DNA of 64,000 nt, taken from Hippophae tibetana (Eukaryota; Streptophyta; Magnoliopsida; Rosales; Elaeagnaceae). The notes below the pieces were generated by a model. The model was not told the DNA's origin. It did not search any database and saw only the letters and a program-made list of their open reading frames with translations. The translations under genes were made by a program, and so were the position numbers. Positions 49,823-61,000 of this stretch are shown here, one piece after another; position 1 is the first letter of the stretch, and every line of letters starts with the position of its first letter. The stretch spans positions 101,749,816-101,813,815 of the forward strand of contig CM072801.1 of NCBI GenBank assembly GCA_037013495.1, written 5' to 3'.

Positions 49823-51711
49823 AGCTTCTTGCTAGTCCCTTAGCAAGAGAAGCGATAAAAACTAAAAATTAAACTATCCTAAATCACTTTCGTGGATTGA
49901 AACGGTTGCATTTAGCCTATGCAACAAGCCGTTAAACCCCTAGGTTGCCCTAGTGGACGAGTTTGAGTCTCGTGAGGGTTTTCAGTAATGATACCCACAA
50001 ACATTGAACTAAATGTAAAAATCAAAAGAAACAATAAAAACAATCAAATAAAAACTAAAATTACAACAAAATCAAAAATTAATTTAAGGATAAAATGAAA
50101 CAGAATATCACAAAAATGTCTCATAGTTTTTAATCTCTTTTAAGATCATAATTAAAATCTCAAGCATAAGTTATTTCAATCTCTTTAAACAATCATGATT
50201 TATTATAATAATTAGTCGAAAATCATTTTCATATTTCATTTCAAAAATGTGTCAATTTAATTTTACCCAATTTCAGTGTCATGAATCAGAATTCGCTTCG
50301 ACTCTATTCCTCACAAGTCAATACTCTCAAAACACTGAATCCTATGGGTTCAAACACTCATACTAATTTATATGCGAAAGAGTTGATGTATAGAAATGAA
50401 CTAATAAGTTCGCATATGTATAAAGAATAAAGGCTCAAAGTGTTATTTTAACATTGATCTCATGAAAGGAATCGAATGTATAAATTATAAAGATATCATA
50501 TACAAAAATTATTTTCATGCATAAATCAAACTCATTAAGAGAGAATTTCAAGATATATGCTTTTAACAAATGAAGAAATTGCAATGACTTTTTAGGGAAT
50601 TACTTCCTATATCTTTCTTTTGTAATTTAGCCTTTACTCACAACTTTGTAGGCAATGTGGATCATAGTATGTAGATGATACCATATTTTTTTATCTCTCT
50701 ATTTTTTTTCTGTAGATATTTTTCAATATATGTATTTTTTTAGAGAGTCAACCCATGTACAGATTGTACACTTTTTTGGATTTTGGTGAGTGGTTAATTT
50801 TGTGGCTTTTCTGTTTGATCTTGGTTTAGGTAACCCCAGATATGTCTTTTTGTTTTTGTAGCAGTCATGCATGAATTAGATATAAGCATATACTATCAAT
50901 TTCTACTCAAATCATTTAATCTAAGCAAAAATAATAATCAAAAAAATATATGATACTCTATTAAGATGAGAAAAAATTCATACATTCAATGCTAATACCT
51001 ATAGAGATCATCTAAACTTTTTGAATAAATAAGAAATGTGTTTGGAGTAGAAAAAATATATATATTTCACTCTGAATAAAAGAAATTAGGCTCAAATTAT
51101 ATCTCACAAGGGTAGTCTCCACTAAAAAAAAATTCATAAACGCCGATTTTGGGTTTAATATAATTTCCACATTCTATCAAGAAATACTAGTTATGACAAA
51201 AACTAACTAATTATCAAAAATAATTACAAAATATTTCATGATATGTTTTCAAAAATTAATCTAACAGTACAAAAGACTTAACTATTTACTTAAATTTGAT
51301 TTAAAGAAATGATAAATTTTTTTTTTTTCTATTATTATTATTATTTTTTTTTAATTATTTTTTTTTTTTTAATTTTTAAATTGTTAAATCTTTTTTTTTT
51401 CTTTCTAATTAAGCATGGTAATTTTTCACCACCCCCAACCTAGAACTTACATTGTCCTCAATGTAACAACTGTAAATTAAAGATAAAGAGAAAAGAGAAG
51501 AAAGATTACCTATTTCTTGAGAATGTGTAAGTAGTAATGGAGAAATGCAGGTGCATTCATTATATTCATCATTAAAGTGTATACAGACAGATCGCTGTGA
51601 ACTTCTAACATCTCAACAAACATTTTTAGTTTTAACAATTTAAAAATTATTAAACTAAAATAAACAATAAAATTAAGTAAATAAAATAAATAACAGAAAA
51701 TTACCTAAAAT
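49823..51711 (-). other. 3' noncoding region of element 2
   Basis: About 1.9 kb with no ORF of note. It aligns along its length with 12972-14825 of element 1, with long unchanged stretches and few differences by eye. Conserved parts include the hairpin next to the polypurine tract (49828-49847), the ATATGCGAA/TTCGCATAT arms (50370-50378 and 50409-50417), and the splice-acceptor-like tract with its hairpin and G-run (about 51420-51500). Low-complexity A/T runs lie near 51310-51410. Confidence 0.8.
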
Positions 51712-51760
51712 GATGGGTTGCCTCCCATCCAGCGCTTAGTTTAACGTCTTAGCAAGATGT
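51712..51760 (-). other. Twin-hairpin module in element 2
   Basis: GATGGG/CCCATC (51712-51729) and the CGTCTT-type stem (51744-51760, one mismatch) in the same order as the modules after gag and after gag-pol in element 1. Confidence 0.7.
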
Positions 51761-52085
51761 AACTTGGGGATTGCCTTTTAAGTAAACTCAATGTCCCCTC
51801 ATCATTGAGTCAATCAAACCTACAAGTAAGACAAGGTTGTCTACCTATATTGTTTCAAACATGCCCTATTGATTTTGAAATTTTTCTGTACCAAAAACTA
51901 GGGGCATGCTTGAGGGTTTTAGATAACCCACATCTAGGTGCAAATCAAATAATTTAAGGCATCAAAACATAATTGTACCTAGATCAAATAAAGAAACTAA
52001 CTCTTGAGATTGTAATTAAGACTTTAAAATTTTGGAGATAGTTTCAGAATTTTTTTTTATTTTTTTTTTTTAAGTTAAAATAACA
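51761..52085 (-). other. Internal segment of element 2, mostly without match in element 1
   Basis: The end nearest the hairpin module (about 51780-51810) resembles the sequence just after the first gag ORF in element 1 (7411-7435, TTCAATGAAGAGGAGACATT). The remaining 250 bp or so, containing words such as GGGCATGCTTGAGGG, has no counterpart that I can recognise in element 1 and no useful ORF. It may be leftover internal sequence of another subfamily or captured DNA. Confidence 0.5.
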
Positions 52086-52105
52086 TAATCAGTATTAACC
52101 AAGAG

Positions 52106-52226
52106 TGTTCCCAGGAAAGAATGGTGGGGCAAAGGCTCCTTAAAAACCATCCTCCTAGACAGAACAACGTTCCCAGGAAAGACTAGTGGCACAAAGGCAT
52201 CCAGGAACTAGTCTCCTAGACAGAAC
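52106..52226 (-). other. Twin leader hairpins of element 2
   Basis: Same two-hairpin unit as in element 1. Hairpin 1 (52169-52226) keeps GTTC/GAAC, AGGA/TCCT and GACTAGT/ACTAGTC. Hairpin 2 (52106-52166) has outer arm TGTTC/GAACA where element 1 has TGCTC/GAGCA, a paired change that preserves the stem. Confidence 0.8.
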
Positions 52227-53115
52227 TCCCTTAGATCTTTACTTTTCATGCTATTAAATTTAATTAAGTTCAGTTAAGTAAAAATCTAAGTTAATTAATT
52301 TAGAAAATCTAAGTTAATTAAGTTAAGTGAAGTAAAAATCTAAGTTAATTAAGTTAAGTTAAAAAAAATCTAAGTTAATTAAGTTAGGTTAATTAAAAAT
52401 CTAGGTTAATTAAGTTAGTAAAAATCTAAGTTAATTAAAAATCAAGGTTAATTAATTTAGTAAAAATCTAAGTTAATTAAGTTAAATAAAAATTAAGAGA
52501 GAAAAAAAATAAAAAAAAATAATAATAGAAAAAAAAAATTATAAAAATAAAAATAAAAGTAAATTGAAATTGAAATAAAATAAAGTAAAATAAAATAAAA
52601 TAAAATAAAACTAAAATAAAAATAAAGGAAAATTGAAAAAGGTAAAGGAAAATTAAAATTAAAATTAATTTTTTTTTTTTTAATTTTTTTAATTTTTTTT
52701 AGCGGTAATTTTACTATTCACGCTATATTATTTCTTTAAAATTTTTGAAATTTTAATTTTAATTTTTTTTTTCTATTCATGAACGGTAATTTTATTTTAC
52801 TATTCACGCTATCTTATTTCTTACTAACTTAAAATTTTTGAATTTTAAATTTTTTTTTTTTTTTTTTTACTATTCATGAACGGTAAAATTTTTTACTTCA
52901 AATTTCAAATTTCTAAATTATTTTACAATTTAAAAAAAATTAATTTTTAATTTTTTAATTTTTTTAATTTTTTAATTTTTTTTTAATTTTTTTTTTCTTA
53001 TGAAATTTGAAATTTGATTATTATTTTTTCTATTAAAACAAAAAAAATCACAATTATTTACAGCACAAAAATGTTTTTTAAAATTTTGATAAATAATTTA
53101 AAAACCGTTATTCCT
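52227..53115 (-). repeat. AT-rich leader repeats of element 2
   Basis: From about 52240 to 52500 there are short irregular tandem repeats built on AAATCTAAGTTAATTAAG. From 52500 to 52680 there are AAATAAAAT-type runs. From 52690 to 52890 there are copies of the CGTGAATAG/TTCATGAACGGTAA leader words seen in element 1. Low complexity throughout, with no coding potential. Confidence 0.75.
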
Positions 53116-53133
53116 TCCCCGGCAACGGCGCCA
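53116..53133 (-). other. Primer binding site, tRNA-Asp, element 2
   Basis: TCCCCGGCAACGGCGCCA on the + strand is the same primer site as in element 1, 6 nt inside the 5' LTR. Confidence 0.95.
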
Positions 53134-54419
53134 AAAACTTGATGAACGAAAACCGGCATCGCCGATCTTCGCAAATACTTTGGTTTTAATATTTATAAAA
53201 CTCTCGCAAGTGCACGAATCATTTCGTAGAAAAGGATAAGTATACTCCCAAGGTCGATCTAAGGAAGGAATGTGTGTGGTTTTTAATTTATTATTCAAAA
53301 TTTTAAAAACGAAATTAAATCCTAAACATCCTGTCACGATATTTTGGGGTTTTTGTGTTTTTAATCTACTTACATAAAAATAAACATAGATTCAATAAAC
53401 ATTCATGCAAATTTTATCATTTATAATGACGGAGTATTTATGGATATAATAACTAAGTTAATTATGCTTGCTCATATTATCTAGGTTATTAAAGATATGA
53501 ATTGATATTTATTGATCCTCCTTTTTTTGTATGAATACCACCTTTGGTGGGGTTAGATATTCTTTGTTAACTAAACAAATCAATTAACACCTATGGGTGG
53601 GGTTGATAACTAATTTGCCTAATTAAATTAATTCCTTTTTCTAAGAGATTGAAAATGAACCATTTAAATGCCACCTTTGGTGGGGTTAGACAGTTTAAAC
53701 TTTATTCAAGGTGTCCAAATTAAACCTAAGAATTTAGTTATCCGAGTACTAACTTTCAAGTTTTAAAACCACTACTGAAAACATGTCGTCAATACATTTT
53801 CAGATAATAATTCTTATAAAAACTTTTGAAATAGAGCTTCACTCTAACTACCGGGCGATTGTACCATCAAATAAAAGAGCACTACTCTAAATCAGACCGG
53901 ATAACTAAACCTTAAAATCTAATTTTCAGGTTTAAGTTTGTAATGAAAAATAATATATTTCTCTCTAACATTCTTAATATAAAATCATGAATAAAAACAA
54001 AATCAATTCATTTTAGAGATTTTTACCTATTTAATATTTCGCAAGCATAACAACATCATTATTACATCATGTTTACTAAACAGCCAGCACAGTTAAATTT
54101 AACCACAGACAAATTAAATATAACATGTAAGAATAAAGCATAAAAATAACTATAAAGAAAATAAAATCCTTACAGAACTTCGACGCTATTCCCGTTGCTG
54201 GAAAAACTCCGAGCGGAATTTGCACTCCCATTTATTGAATCAAAGAGCTAAAATATTACAAAAACATAACTAGTTCTTCCCAAAAAGGGAAGAACTCTAA
54301 ATCTAAGAGAAATTAACTAAGAAAAGCTAAAGAATCCTAAAAATCTAAGAAAAGAGAGAAAAGAATGTATTTGGAGGTGTTTTTTTTAGGTGTGTTTTTT
54401 GAAGTGAAGGGAAGGGGGG

Positions 54420-54533
54420 TATTTATAGGTGAGGATGGAGAGAAAAAATGAGTAAAAAAAATGTAAAAACGCGTAATGGAAATGCTGACGTCATTGATGA
54501 CGTCAGCATGACGTCATGGGGCTGCTGCACGTG
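54420..54533 (-). promoter_or_regulatory. Promoter of element 2
   Basis: G-box, three TGACGTCA palindromes and TATAAATA on the minus strand, in the 5' LTR and so the expected promoter for element 2 RNA. Confidence 0.7.
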
Positions 54534-54555
54534 AAAAATGAGTGTCGGCGCGCGC

Positions 54556-54680
54556 GTGAACAGTAACCCGCGCGCAGTGCTGCGCGCATGAACAGTACCC
54601 CGCGCGCAGTGCTGCGCGCATGAACAGTAACCCGCGCGCGCAGTGCTGCGCGCATGAACAGTACCCGCGCGCAGTTTGGG
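54556..54680 (-). repeat. GC-rich tandem repeats in U3 of 5' LTR, element 2
   Basis: Units start at 54556, 54588, 54620 and 54654 (32, 32 and 34 bp apart) with the same TGAACAGTA and GCGCGCAG/CTGCGCGC palindrome as in the other LTR. Small length differences between the two LTRs show these units change quickly. Confidence 0.85.
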
Positions 54681-55033
54681 CGGAGCTGGGTGCTGGGGCA
54701 CGGCGGCTGGGCGGCGCGGCGGCGCGGCGGCGCGTTTTTCTCTTTTTTGACATTTTTGACCTTTTGACCCATTTTGTCCAATTTTTCCATATTTGTCGAC
54801 CTTTCCGCATTTATTTATTAATATATTTGTGATGTATTGCTTCCAGTATTCTTTTTTGAGTCTTTAAGTTGCATTTTTAAGCCAAAATACCTGAAAAACA
54901 ATAAAAATACCCGTGATTCCGAAAAAGACAAATTTATATAAATATATGATAAAACATATAAATATATATATATTTTTAATTAATTAATGTGCATAAAATC
55001 ATGGTTATTTTAGTGTTTTTTGAGCACTCATCA

Positions 55034-55038
55034 AAGCT
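55034..55038. repeat. Target-site duplication of element 2, right copy
   Basis: AAGCT followed by ATAATATTTATTTTT, the normal satellite continuation. Confidence 0.93.
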
Positions 55039-58000
55039 ATAATATTTATTTTTATAAAATAATTATATACTAATAGAAGTTATAATATTTATTTTTATAA
55101 TATAATTATTTTTTTCCACCTAGTAAGAGTTTTTTTTAATTTTATTAAATTGTAACGTTATTTTCTTTTGATGTCTATTTATTTGTTTTTATTAATTATT
55201 GTCTCTTATGTATTTTATTTGAGTGTTTATTATTTTGTGTTGGTTGGGCTACGTAAATCAATTGATTCTCTTTATTACTTATTTTTAGTTATTGATATTC
55301 TTTATTATATTTTAATAATATATATAATAATTCTTTTTTAACTACTTATTTATTACATAGTGATTACTTATTCTTACTTATTTATATTAACTTATTTATT
55401 TATTATATTAATTATTTTTATAATATTTGTTTTTATATACTTACATATTCTTAGTTATATATATTCATGTATTTATTATATACAAATAAAAGTGATAATA
55501 ATTATTTTTATCCACGTAGCAAGAGTTCTATTTAAGTTTATCCAATTTTAACGTCTATTTTTTGTTGTTCTTGTAGGAAAATATGAATATATCCCTTATT
55601 ACTGTTAATAATAATTACTTATTCTTATTTATTTATATTTACATATTTATTATATTTTAATAATATATATAATAATAATTTTTCATCTATTTATTTTTAT
55701 ATATTAATTACTTATTTATGGTTATTTATATTAACTTATTTATTTATTATATTAATTATTTTTATCAACTTACATATATTATTAGTTATATATATTCATA
55801 TTTATTATATACTAATAGAAGCTATAATATTTATTTTTATAAAATAATTATATACTAATAGATGTTATAATATTTATTTTTATAAAATAATTATTTTTTT
55901 CCACCTAGCAAGGGTTTTTTTAATTTTATTCAATTGTAATGTTATATCTTTTGTTGTCTATTTATTTGTTTTTATTAATTATTGTCTCTTATGTATTTTA
56001 TTTGAGTGTTTATTATTTTGTGTTGGTTGGGCTACGTAAATTAATTGATTCTCTTTATTACTTATTTTTAGTTATTTATATTCTTTATTATATTTTAATA
56101 ATATATATAATAATTCTTTTTTAACTACTTATTTATTACATAGTGATTACTTATTCTTACTTATTTATATTAACTTATTTATTTATTATATTAATTATTT
56201 TTATAATATTTGTTTTTATATACTTACATATTCTTAGTTATATATATTCAAGTATTTACTATATACTAATAAAAGTGATAATAATTATTTTTATCCATGT
56301 AGCAAGAGTTTTATTTAAGTTTATCCAATTTTAACGTCTATTTTTTGTTGTTCTTGTAGGAAAATATGTATCTATCCCTTATTACTGTAAATAATAATTA
56401 CTTATTCTTATTTATTTATATTTACATATTTATTATATTTTAATAATATATATAATAATAATTTTTCATCTATTTATTTTTATATATTAATTACTTATTT
56501 ATGGTTATTTATATTAACTTATTTATTTATTATATTAATTATTTTTATCAACTTACATATATTATTAGTTATATATATTCATATTTATTATATACTAATA
56601 GAAGCTATAATATTTATTTTTATAAAATAATTATATACTAATAGAAGTTATAATATTTATTTTTATAATATAATTATTTTTTTCCACCTAGTAAGAGTTT
56701 TTTTTAATTTTATTAAATTGTAACGTTATTTTCTTTTGATGTCTATTTATTTGTTTTTATTAATTATTGTCTCTTATGTATTTTATTTGAGTGTTTATTA
56801 TTTTGTGTTGGTTGGGCTACGTAAATTAATTGATTCTCTTTATTACTTATTTTTAGTTATTGATATTCTTTATTATATTTTAATAATATATATAATAACT
56901 ATTTTTTAACTACTTATTTATTACATAGTGATTACTTATTCTTACTTATTTATATTAACTTATTTATTTATTATATTAATTATATTTATAATATTTGTTT
57001 TTATATACTTACATATTCTTAGTTATATATATTTATGTATTTATTATATACTAATAAAAGTGATAATAATTATTTTTATCCACGTAGCAAGAGTTCTATT
57101 TAAGTTTATCCAATTTAAACGACTATTTTTTGTTGTTCTTGTAAGAAAATATGAATCTATCCCTTATTACTATTAATAATAATTAGTTATTCTTATTTAT
57201 TAATATTTACATATTTATTATATTTTAATAATATATATAATAATAATTTATCATCTATTAATTTTTATATAGTAATTACTTATTCATTGTTATTTTTATT
57301 TATATATTTATTAATTATATTAATTATTTTTATCAACTTACATATATTCTTAGTTATATATATTCATATTTATTATATACTAATAGAAGCTATAATCTTT
57401 ATTTTTATAAAATAATTATTATTTATAATTATTTTTTTCCACCTAGCAAGGGTTTTTTTTTAATTTTATTCAATTGTAACGTTATTATCTTTTGTCGTCT
57501 ATTTATTTGTTATTATTAATTATTGTCTCTTATGTATTTTATTTGAGTGTTTATTATTTTGTGTTGGTTGGGCTACGTAAATCAATTGATTCTCTTTATT
57601 ACTTATTTTTAGTTATTGATATTCTTTATTATATTTTAATAATATATATAATAATTCTTTTTTAACTACTTATTTATTACATAGTGATTACTTATTCTTA
57701 CTTATTTATATTAACTTATTTATTTATTATATTAATTATTTTTATAATATTTGTTTTTATATACTTACATATTCTTAGTTATATATATTCATGTATTTAT
57801 TATATACTAATAAAAGTGATAATAATTATTTTTATCCACGTAGCAAGAGTTTTATTTAAGTTTATCCAATTTTAACGTCTATTTTTTTTTGTTCTTGTAG
57901 GAAAATATGAATCTATCCCTTATTACTGTAAATAATAATTACTTATTCTTATTTATTTATATTTACATATTTATTATATTTTAATAATATATATAATAAT

Positions 58001-61000
58001 AATTTATCATCTATTAATTTTTATATAGTAATTACTTATTTATGGTTATTTATATTAACTTATTTATTTATTATATTAATTATTTTTATCAACTTACATA
58101 TATTATTAGTTATATATATTCATATTTTTTATATACTAATAGAAGCTATAATATTTATTTTTATAAAATAATTATTCTTTTATAATTATTTTTTTCCACC
58201 TAGCAAGGGTTTGTTTTTAATTTTATTAATTTTAACGTTATTATCTTTTGATGTCTATTTATTTGTTATTATTAATTATATTCTCTTATTTTTTTTATTT
58301 GAGTGTTTATTATTTTGTGTTGGTTGGGCTACGTAAATTAATTGATTCTCTTTATTACTTATTTTTAGTTATTTATATTCTTTATTATATTTTAATAATA
58401 TATATAATAATTATTTTTAACTACTTATTTATTAAATAGTGATTACTTATTCTTACTTATTTATATTAACTTATTTATTTATTATATTAATTATTTTTAT
58501 AATATTTGTTTTTATATACTTACATATTCTTAGTTATATATATTCATGTATTTATTATATACAAATAAAAGTGATAATAATTATTTTTATCCACGTAGCA
58601 AGAGTTCTATTTAAGTTTATCCAATTTTAACGTCTATTTTTTGTTGTTCTTGTAGGAAAATATGAATATATCCCTTATTACTGTTAATAATAATTACTTA
58701 TTCTTATTTATTTATATTTACATATTTATTATATTTTAATAATATATATAATAATAATTTTTCATCTATTTATTTTTATATATTAATTACTTATTTATGG
58801 TTATTTATATTAACTTATTTATTTATTATATTAATTATTTTTATCAACTTACATATATTATTAGTTATATATATTCATATTTATTATATACTAATAGAAG
58901 CTATAATATTTATTTTTATAAAATAATTATATACTAATAGAAGTTATAATATTTATTTTTATAATATAATTATTTTTTTCCACCTAGTAAGAGTTTTTTT
59001 TAATTTTATTAAATTGTAACGTTATTTTCTTTTGATGTCTATTTATTTGTTTTTATTAATTATTGTCTCTTATGTATTTTATTTGAGTGTTTATTATTTT
59101 GTGTTGGTTGGGCTACGTAAATTAATTGATTCTCTTTATTACTTATTTTTAGTTATTGATATTCTTTATTATATTTTAATAATATATATAATAATTATTT
59201 TTTAACTACTTATTTATTACATAGTGATTACTTATTCTTACTTATTTATATTAACTTATTTATTTATTATATTAATTATTTTTATAATATTTGTTTTTAT
59301 ATACTTACATATTCTTAGTTATATATATTCATGTATTTATTATATACAAATAAAAGTGATAATAATTATTTTTATCCACGTAGCAAGAGTTCTATTTAAG
59401 TTTATCCAATTTTAACGTCTATTTTTTGTTGTTCTTGTAGGAAAATATGAATATATCCCTTATTACTGTTAATAATAATTACTTATTCTTATTTATTTAT
59501 ATTTACATATTTATTATATTTTAATAATATATATAATAATAATTTTTCATCTATTTATTTTTATATATTAATTACTTATTTATGGTTATTTATATTTACA
59601 TATTTATTTATTATATTAATTATTTTTATCAACTTACATATATTATTAGTTATATATATTCATATTTTTTATATACTAATAGAAGCTATAATATTTATTT
59701 TTATAAAATAATTATATACTAATAGAAGTAATAATATTTATTTTTATAAAATAATTATTTTTTTCCACCTAGCAAGGGTTTTTTTAATTTTATTCAATTG
59801 TAATGTTATATCTTTTGTTGTCTATTTATTTGTTTTTATTAATTATTGTGTCTTATGTATTTTATTTGAGTGTTTATTATTTTGTGTTGGTTGGGCTACG
59901 TAAATTAATTGATTCTTTTTATTACTTATTTTTAGTTATTTATATTCTTTATTATATTTTAATAATATATATAATAATTATTTTTAACTACTTATTTATT
60001 AAATAGTGATTACTTATTCTTACTTATTTATATTAACTTATTTATTTATTATATTAATTATTTTTATAATATTTGTTTTTATATACTTACATATTCTTAG
60101 TTATATATATTCATGTATTTATTATATACTAATAAAAGTGATAATAATTTTTTTATCCACGTAGCAAGAGTTCTATTTAAGTTTATCCAATTTTAACGTC
60201 TATTTTTTGTTGTTCTTGTAGGAAAATATGAATATATCCCTTATTACTTTTAATAATAATTACTTATTCTTATTTATTTATATTTACATATTTATTATAT
60301 TTTAATAATACATATAATAATAATTTTTCATCTATTTATTTTTATATAGTAATTACTTATTCATGGTTATTTATATTTACATATTTATTTATTATATTAA
60401 TTATTTTTATCAACTTACATATATTATTAGTTATATATATTCATATTTTTATATACTAATAGAAGCTATAATATTTATTTTTATAAAATAATTATATACT
60501 AATAGATGTTATAATATTTATTTTTATGAAATAATTATTTTTTTCCACCTAGCAAGGGTTTTTTTTTAATTTTATTCAATTGTAATGTTATATCTTTTGT
60601 TGTCTATTTATTTGTTTTTATTAATTATTGTCTCTTATGTATTTTATTTGAGTGTTTATTATTTTGTGTTGCTTGGGCTACGTAAATTAATTGATTCTCT
60701 TTATTACTTATTTTTAGTTATTTATATTCTTTATTATATTTTAATAATATATATAATAATTATTTTTAACTACTTATTTATTAAATAGTGATTACTTATT
60801 CTTACTTATTTATATTAACTTATTTATTTATTATATTAATTATTTTTATAATATTTGTTTTTATATACTTACATATTCTTAGTTATATATATTCATGTAT
60901 TTATTATATACAAATAAAAGTGATAATAATTATTTTTATCCACGTAGCAAGAGTTCTATTTAAGTTTATCCAATTTTAACGTCTATTTTTTGTTGTTCTT

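Larger units (their letters stand above)
47881..55033 (-). mobile_element. Non-autonomous Athila-like LTR element (element 2)
   Basis: 7153 bp on the minus strand, flanked by AAGCT duplications. The LTRs (53140-55033 as 5', 47881-49810 as 3') are nearly identical apart from repeat-length changes and about three substitutions, so it is also very young. The internal part is only 3.3 kb against 9.6 kb in element 1. It holds the tRNA-Asp primer site, an AT-rich leader, the twin leader hairpins, the post-ORF hairpin module, the 3' noncoding region and the polypurine tract, but no gag or pol coding region. It is a LARD-like derivative, coding-deficient and able to move only with proteins supplied in trans. 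Its U3 is clearly diverged from that of element 1, so it belongs to a different subfamily. Confidence 0.93.
53140..55033 (-). repeat. 5' LTR of element 2
   Basis: 1894 bp, near-identical to 47881-49810 apart from copy-number changes in simple repeats and GC-rich units. Promoter sites on the minus strand: TGACGTCA at 54486-54493, 54498-54505 and 54509-54516, CACGTG at 54528-54533, TATA box at 54420-54427. It starts at 55033 and ends at 53140 in transcription sense. Confidence 0.94.
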
